A DNA stretch of 64,000 bases from Limnomonas spitsbergensis (Eukaryota; Chlorophyta; Chlorophyceae; Chlamydomonadales), in contig JAYJMM010000092.1 in NCBI GenBank assembly GCA_037349105.1, positions 682,001-746,000 of the forward strand, written 5' to 3'. Below are positions 61,952 through 64,000 of this stretch, piece by piece. The notes beneath the pieces are model-generated. The model searched no databases. It was given only the letters and a program-made list of their open reading frames with translations, and was not told the DNA's origin. A program made the translations under genes and the position numbers. Within the stretch, counting starts at the first letter, position 1. The number at the start of each line of letters is the position of its first letter.

Positions 61952-64000
61952 AAGGCAAGGGTCGAAATAAGGGTCACAAGAGGCCCAGGCCCCGGGCCGA
62001 CAAACAGAACCCTGGCAGAGGGCAGCGGGGCGGCAGAGCCTAGGCGTCACCTGGGACCGCGCCATGGTGGATTGTGCTTCAAGTGCAATCAGCCGGGGCA
62101 CTTTGCTAACGAGTGCACCAACCCGGAGCAGGCCGGGCTGACAGGCGACAGGCCAGGGGCACCTGCAGGCCCAGCGCGGGGCTATGGAACCTGGGGCCCA
62201 GGCAGGGGCCAGGGGATGCCCATGGAGAGCAGGCGCAGGACCTTCGATACTGCCATGGGAACCCCCAGTGCAAGGGACTTCCAGCAGGGGGCAGCAGGCC
62301 CCAGCGCGTGGCCAGAACCGCCAGCGCGACAGGAACCACCGGAGGGCGAGCAACCAAGGTGGGAGGGGACAGGAGGCCACACGTGCTTCATGACAGGCCA
62401 CATGGAAATTAGCCAGGACAGAGATGCCTACCAGGCTGAGGTCAGTCAGGCAGGACCAGTTCAGGTGGCCCCTCAGAGGGTGCCAGAAGGGCAGGTAGCC
62501 AGTCAGGTAAGCCACTGGGCGATGGCTGTAGAGGCGTTAGCCATGAACCATTATGGGACTATGCCTGCAGGGTCGGCCAGATCCGTAGCACATGCGTTGG
62601 AGTTCTTGAAGGATCTCCAGAGGAGGGGGTGCCCAGCTCCGTGTGTAGGATGGCCAAATCTGATGCAGAGGTTCCTAGACAGGGAATGGGACAAGTATGA
62701 TGAGCAGTGGGATGAGTTTGAGAGACGCGAGCGGGAGGCAGTACCCCAGCACGACGTAGACGGGTGGGATACCGATTCAGGATCCAACCTTTCAGCAGGC
62801 AGATATGAGCCTCAGGAACCCTCGCCCTTGCATGAAAGAGAGTTTGGCGTGTTATGTCCAGGTACCCCGGAGGGCAATCAAGACACAGGCAGAGGGGTAG
62901 CGGGAGCAGCCGCCGAGACAGAGGAGCCACACAGAGCGGGGTCGCGACTCCCAGCGGCCAGAGGGACCGCAGCAGGGAGCCAGCTGGACGCTCGGGCGGG
63001 GCCCGTTAGGACCCATAAAGGCACCAGCTCTCGGTGCAATGCTTGGGGAGGAATCGACGAGGACGGAGAGACACAGCACGGCAGCGAGAGGGAAGGGAGG
63101 TCTGACGCAAGGGGCGAGGACAGGCAGCTTGACCAGTCCTTCAGCAGAGACAGGTCCTACAGCAGAGAACGCATCTACATACAGCCGTTCCCGCAGTCGC
63201 TGCCAGCAGGCGAGCCCTTTGTGCAGTACTTCCGCCTGGGGGAAGAGATGCCAGAGGCGTCCACCTCCGGGGCCATGCTGACTATGCCAGGGGAGTGCAG
63301 GGACGGGCCATGTCGGTTGCAGAACCATAGGCTCCTGGACGGCGGAGAGCAGACATGTGTTGACAGGGCAGCAGCCATGCAGGCAGTTGCCAGGATGATT
63401 TTCCCGTGGGACGCAGTGACAGCTGTCATGCTGGGCGCTGCGCTCAAAGGATACATCCTGCCCAGCACAAATATAGCAGATTACATGCAGAGGGGATGGT
63501 CACGGCACCCCATCTATGCATACTGCGTTAGCGAGATGGTGAGTCTCGCCATTGCAGCAGGCATCACAGCAGTGGATGCAGCATGCTGGGCGCACCCGGA
63601 CATGCCAGACATTGCGCCAGCCGAGGGGATGTGGCAGGGCGCGCAGCCAGGATTCATGCGCACACCGTGGGCGATGGATTGTGTCCGTGAGCTGATGGGG
63701 CACCCAGCCCTCAGAGACCGCGCATTTTATGTGCCAGTCCAAGCCATGGGCGAGTTCGAGAGATTTGTGGAAACAACAGAGCAGGCCCCAGTGAGGGCAG
63801 GGCTGTGTCACCCAGGCAGGCCAGGGCGGTGTGAGGCGACCATAGAGGCGTCCATCGTCATCCCCAGGACGGTCGCAGGACAAGCAGTGCCGTGGGGGCC
63901 AGCGCCAGGGGACGCCAGGGCAGCCATTCCAGTCCAGCAGCTAGTAACTTACTACTATGAGGAGATGGCTGATGAGGAGTTGCCCGTTTCATCGGCATGG
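61952..64000 (+). CDS. Gag-like retroelement protein with CCHC zinc knuckle, open at both ends
   Basis: The frame is open for 683 codons from the stop at 61949-61951 to the window edge. Residues 42-55 are CFKCNQPGHFANEC, a perfect C-x2-C-x4-H-x4-C knuckle as in retroelement Gag. There is no ATG before it (the first is at 62216), so the start lies in another frame, an upstream exon or a lost 5' part. After the knuckle come a Gly/Pro/Arg-rich linker, an acidic/basic stretch (REWDKYDEQWDEFERRERE) and a folded-looking region (AAMQAVARMIFPWDAVTAVM, GAALKGYILPSTNIADYMQR, MDCVRELMGHPALRDRAFYV, FERFVETTEQ). I do not recognise that region. No reverse transcriptase is visible before the edge. It may belong to a DIRS/PAT, Gypsy or Copia element. 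Composition matches the gag frame at 39155-42127 in style only. Confidence 0.65.

Noticed and set aside
61751..63883. Several minus-strand frames at the right edge
   Set aside because: They are shadows of the 683-codon plus-strand frame with the zinc knuckle, which has far better protein character.

Overview
This window is nuclear DNA of a eukaryote, most likely a green alga. It carries spliced genes with GT-AG introns, including a five-exon ribosomal protein eL29. It also has degenerate plant-type TTTAGGG telomere-like repeats, a TGTAA 3' signal after eL29, a DIRS/PAT-type retroelement, LINE 3' ends, a tRNA-derived SINE and large minisatellites. A prasinophyte-like chlorophyte would fit, but I cannot prove the species.

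Layout. 1-6.5 kb: tandem repeats, including telomere-like arrays of both orientations. 6.8-9.5 kb: a 15-bp minisatellite of about 2.5 kb inside a minus-strand intron, starting exactly at the splice donor of an exon at 9343-9497. 10.8-16.9 kb: a TA-flanked MITE, an unclassified 1.1-kb repeat ('P'), LINE 3' fragments, a 36-bp array and a SINE. 17.3-19.2 kb: a BTB-armadillo gene with a frameshift. 19.3-25.4 kb: a 23-bp array, LINE and other dispersed repeats, and a 0.5-kb array. 25.6-32.0 kb: minus-strand genes, including a four-exon zinc-finger gene with a 22-bp array downstream and several intronic repeats. 32.5-34.1 kb: eL29. 34.3-44.4 kb: a nested transposon stack. 45-50 kb: a hAT derivative, a duplicated exon, LINE pieces and a foldback MITE. 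50.8-53.6 kb: a two-exon armadillo protein. 57.6-60.5 kb: a multi-exon membrane protein. 61.95 kb to the end: a retroelement Gag-like reading frame with a zinc knuckle, running off the window.

The nested stack can be read in order. One copy of repeat P (homologous to 11.2-12.3 kb) received a DNA transposon 'Q1' with an exact 8-bp target duplication, CCTTACCC. Q1 encodes a Cys/His-rich protein. A gag-only DIRS/PAT-like element with split direct repeats then landed in Q1's terminal C-tract without target duplication. A second Q element sits in the same P copy.

The most unusual pattern is that at least four 5' splice sites (9343, 29795, 57765, 59437), and one 3' splice site (28821), lie at the edge of tandem arrays whose units contain copies of that same splice site. 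Introns here appear to grow by tandem duplication of exon-intron boundaries.

All calls come from reading the sequence. No database search was run, and protein family names are motif-level judgements.
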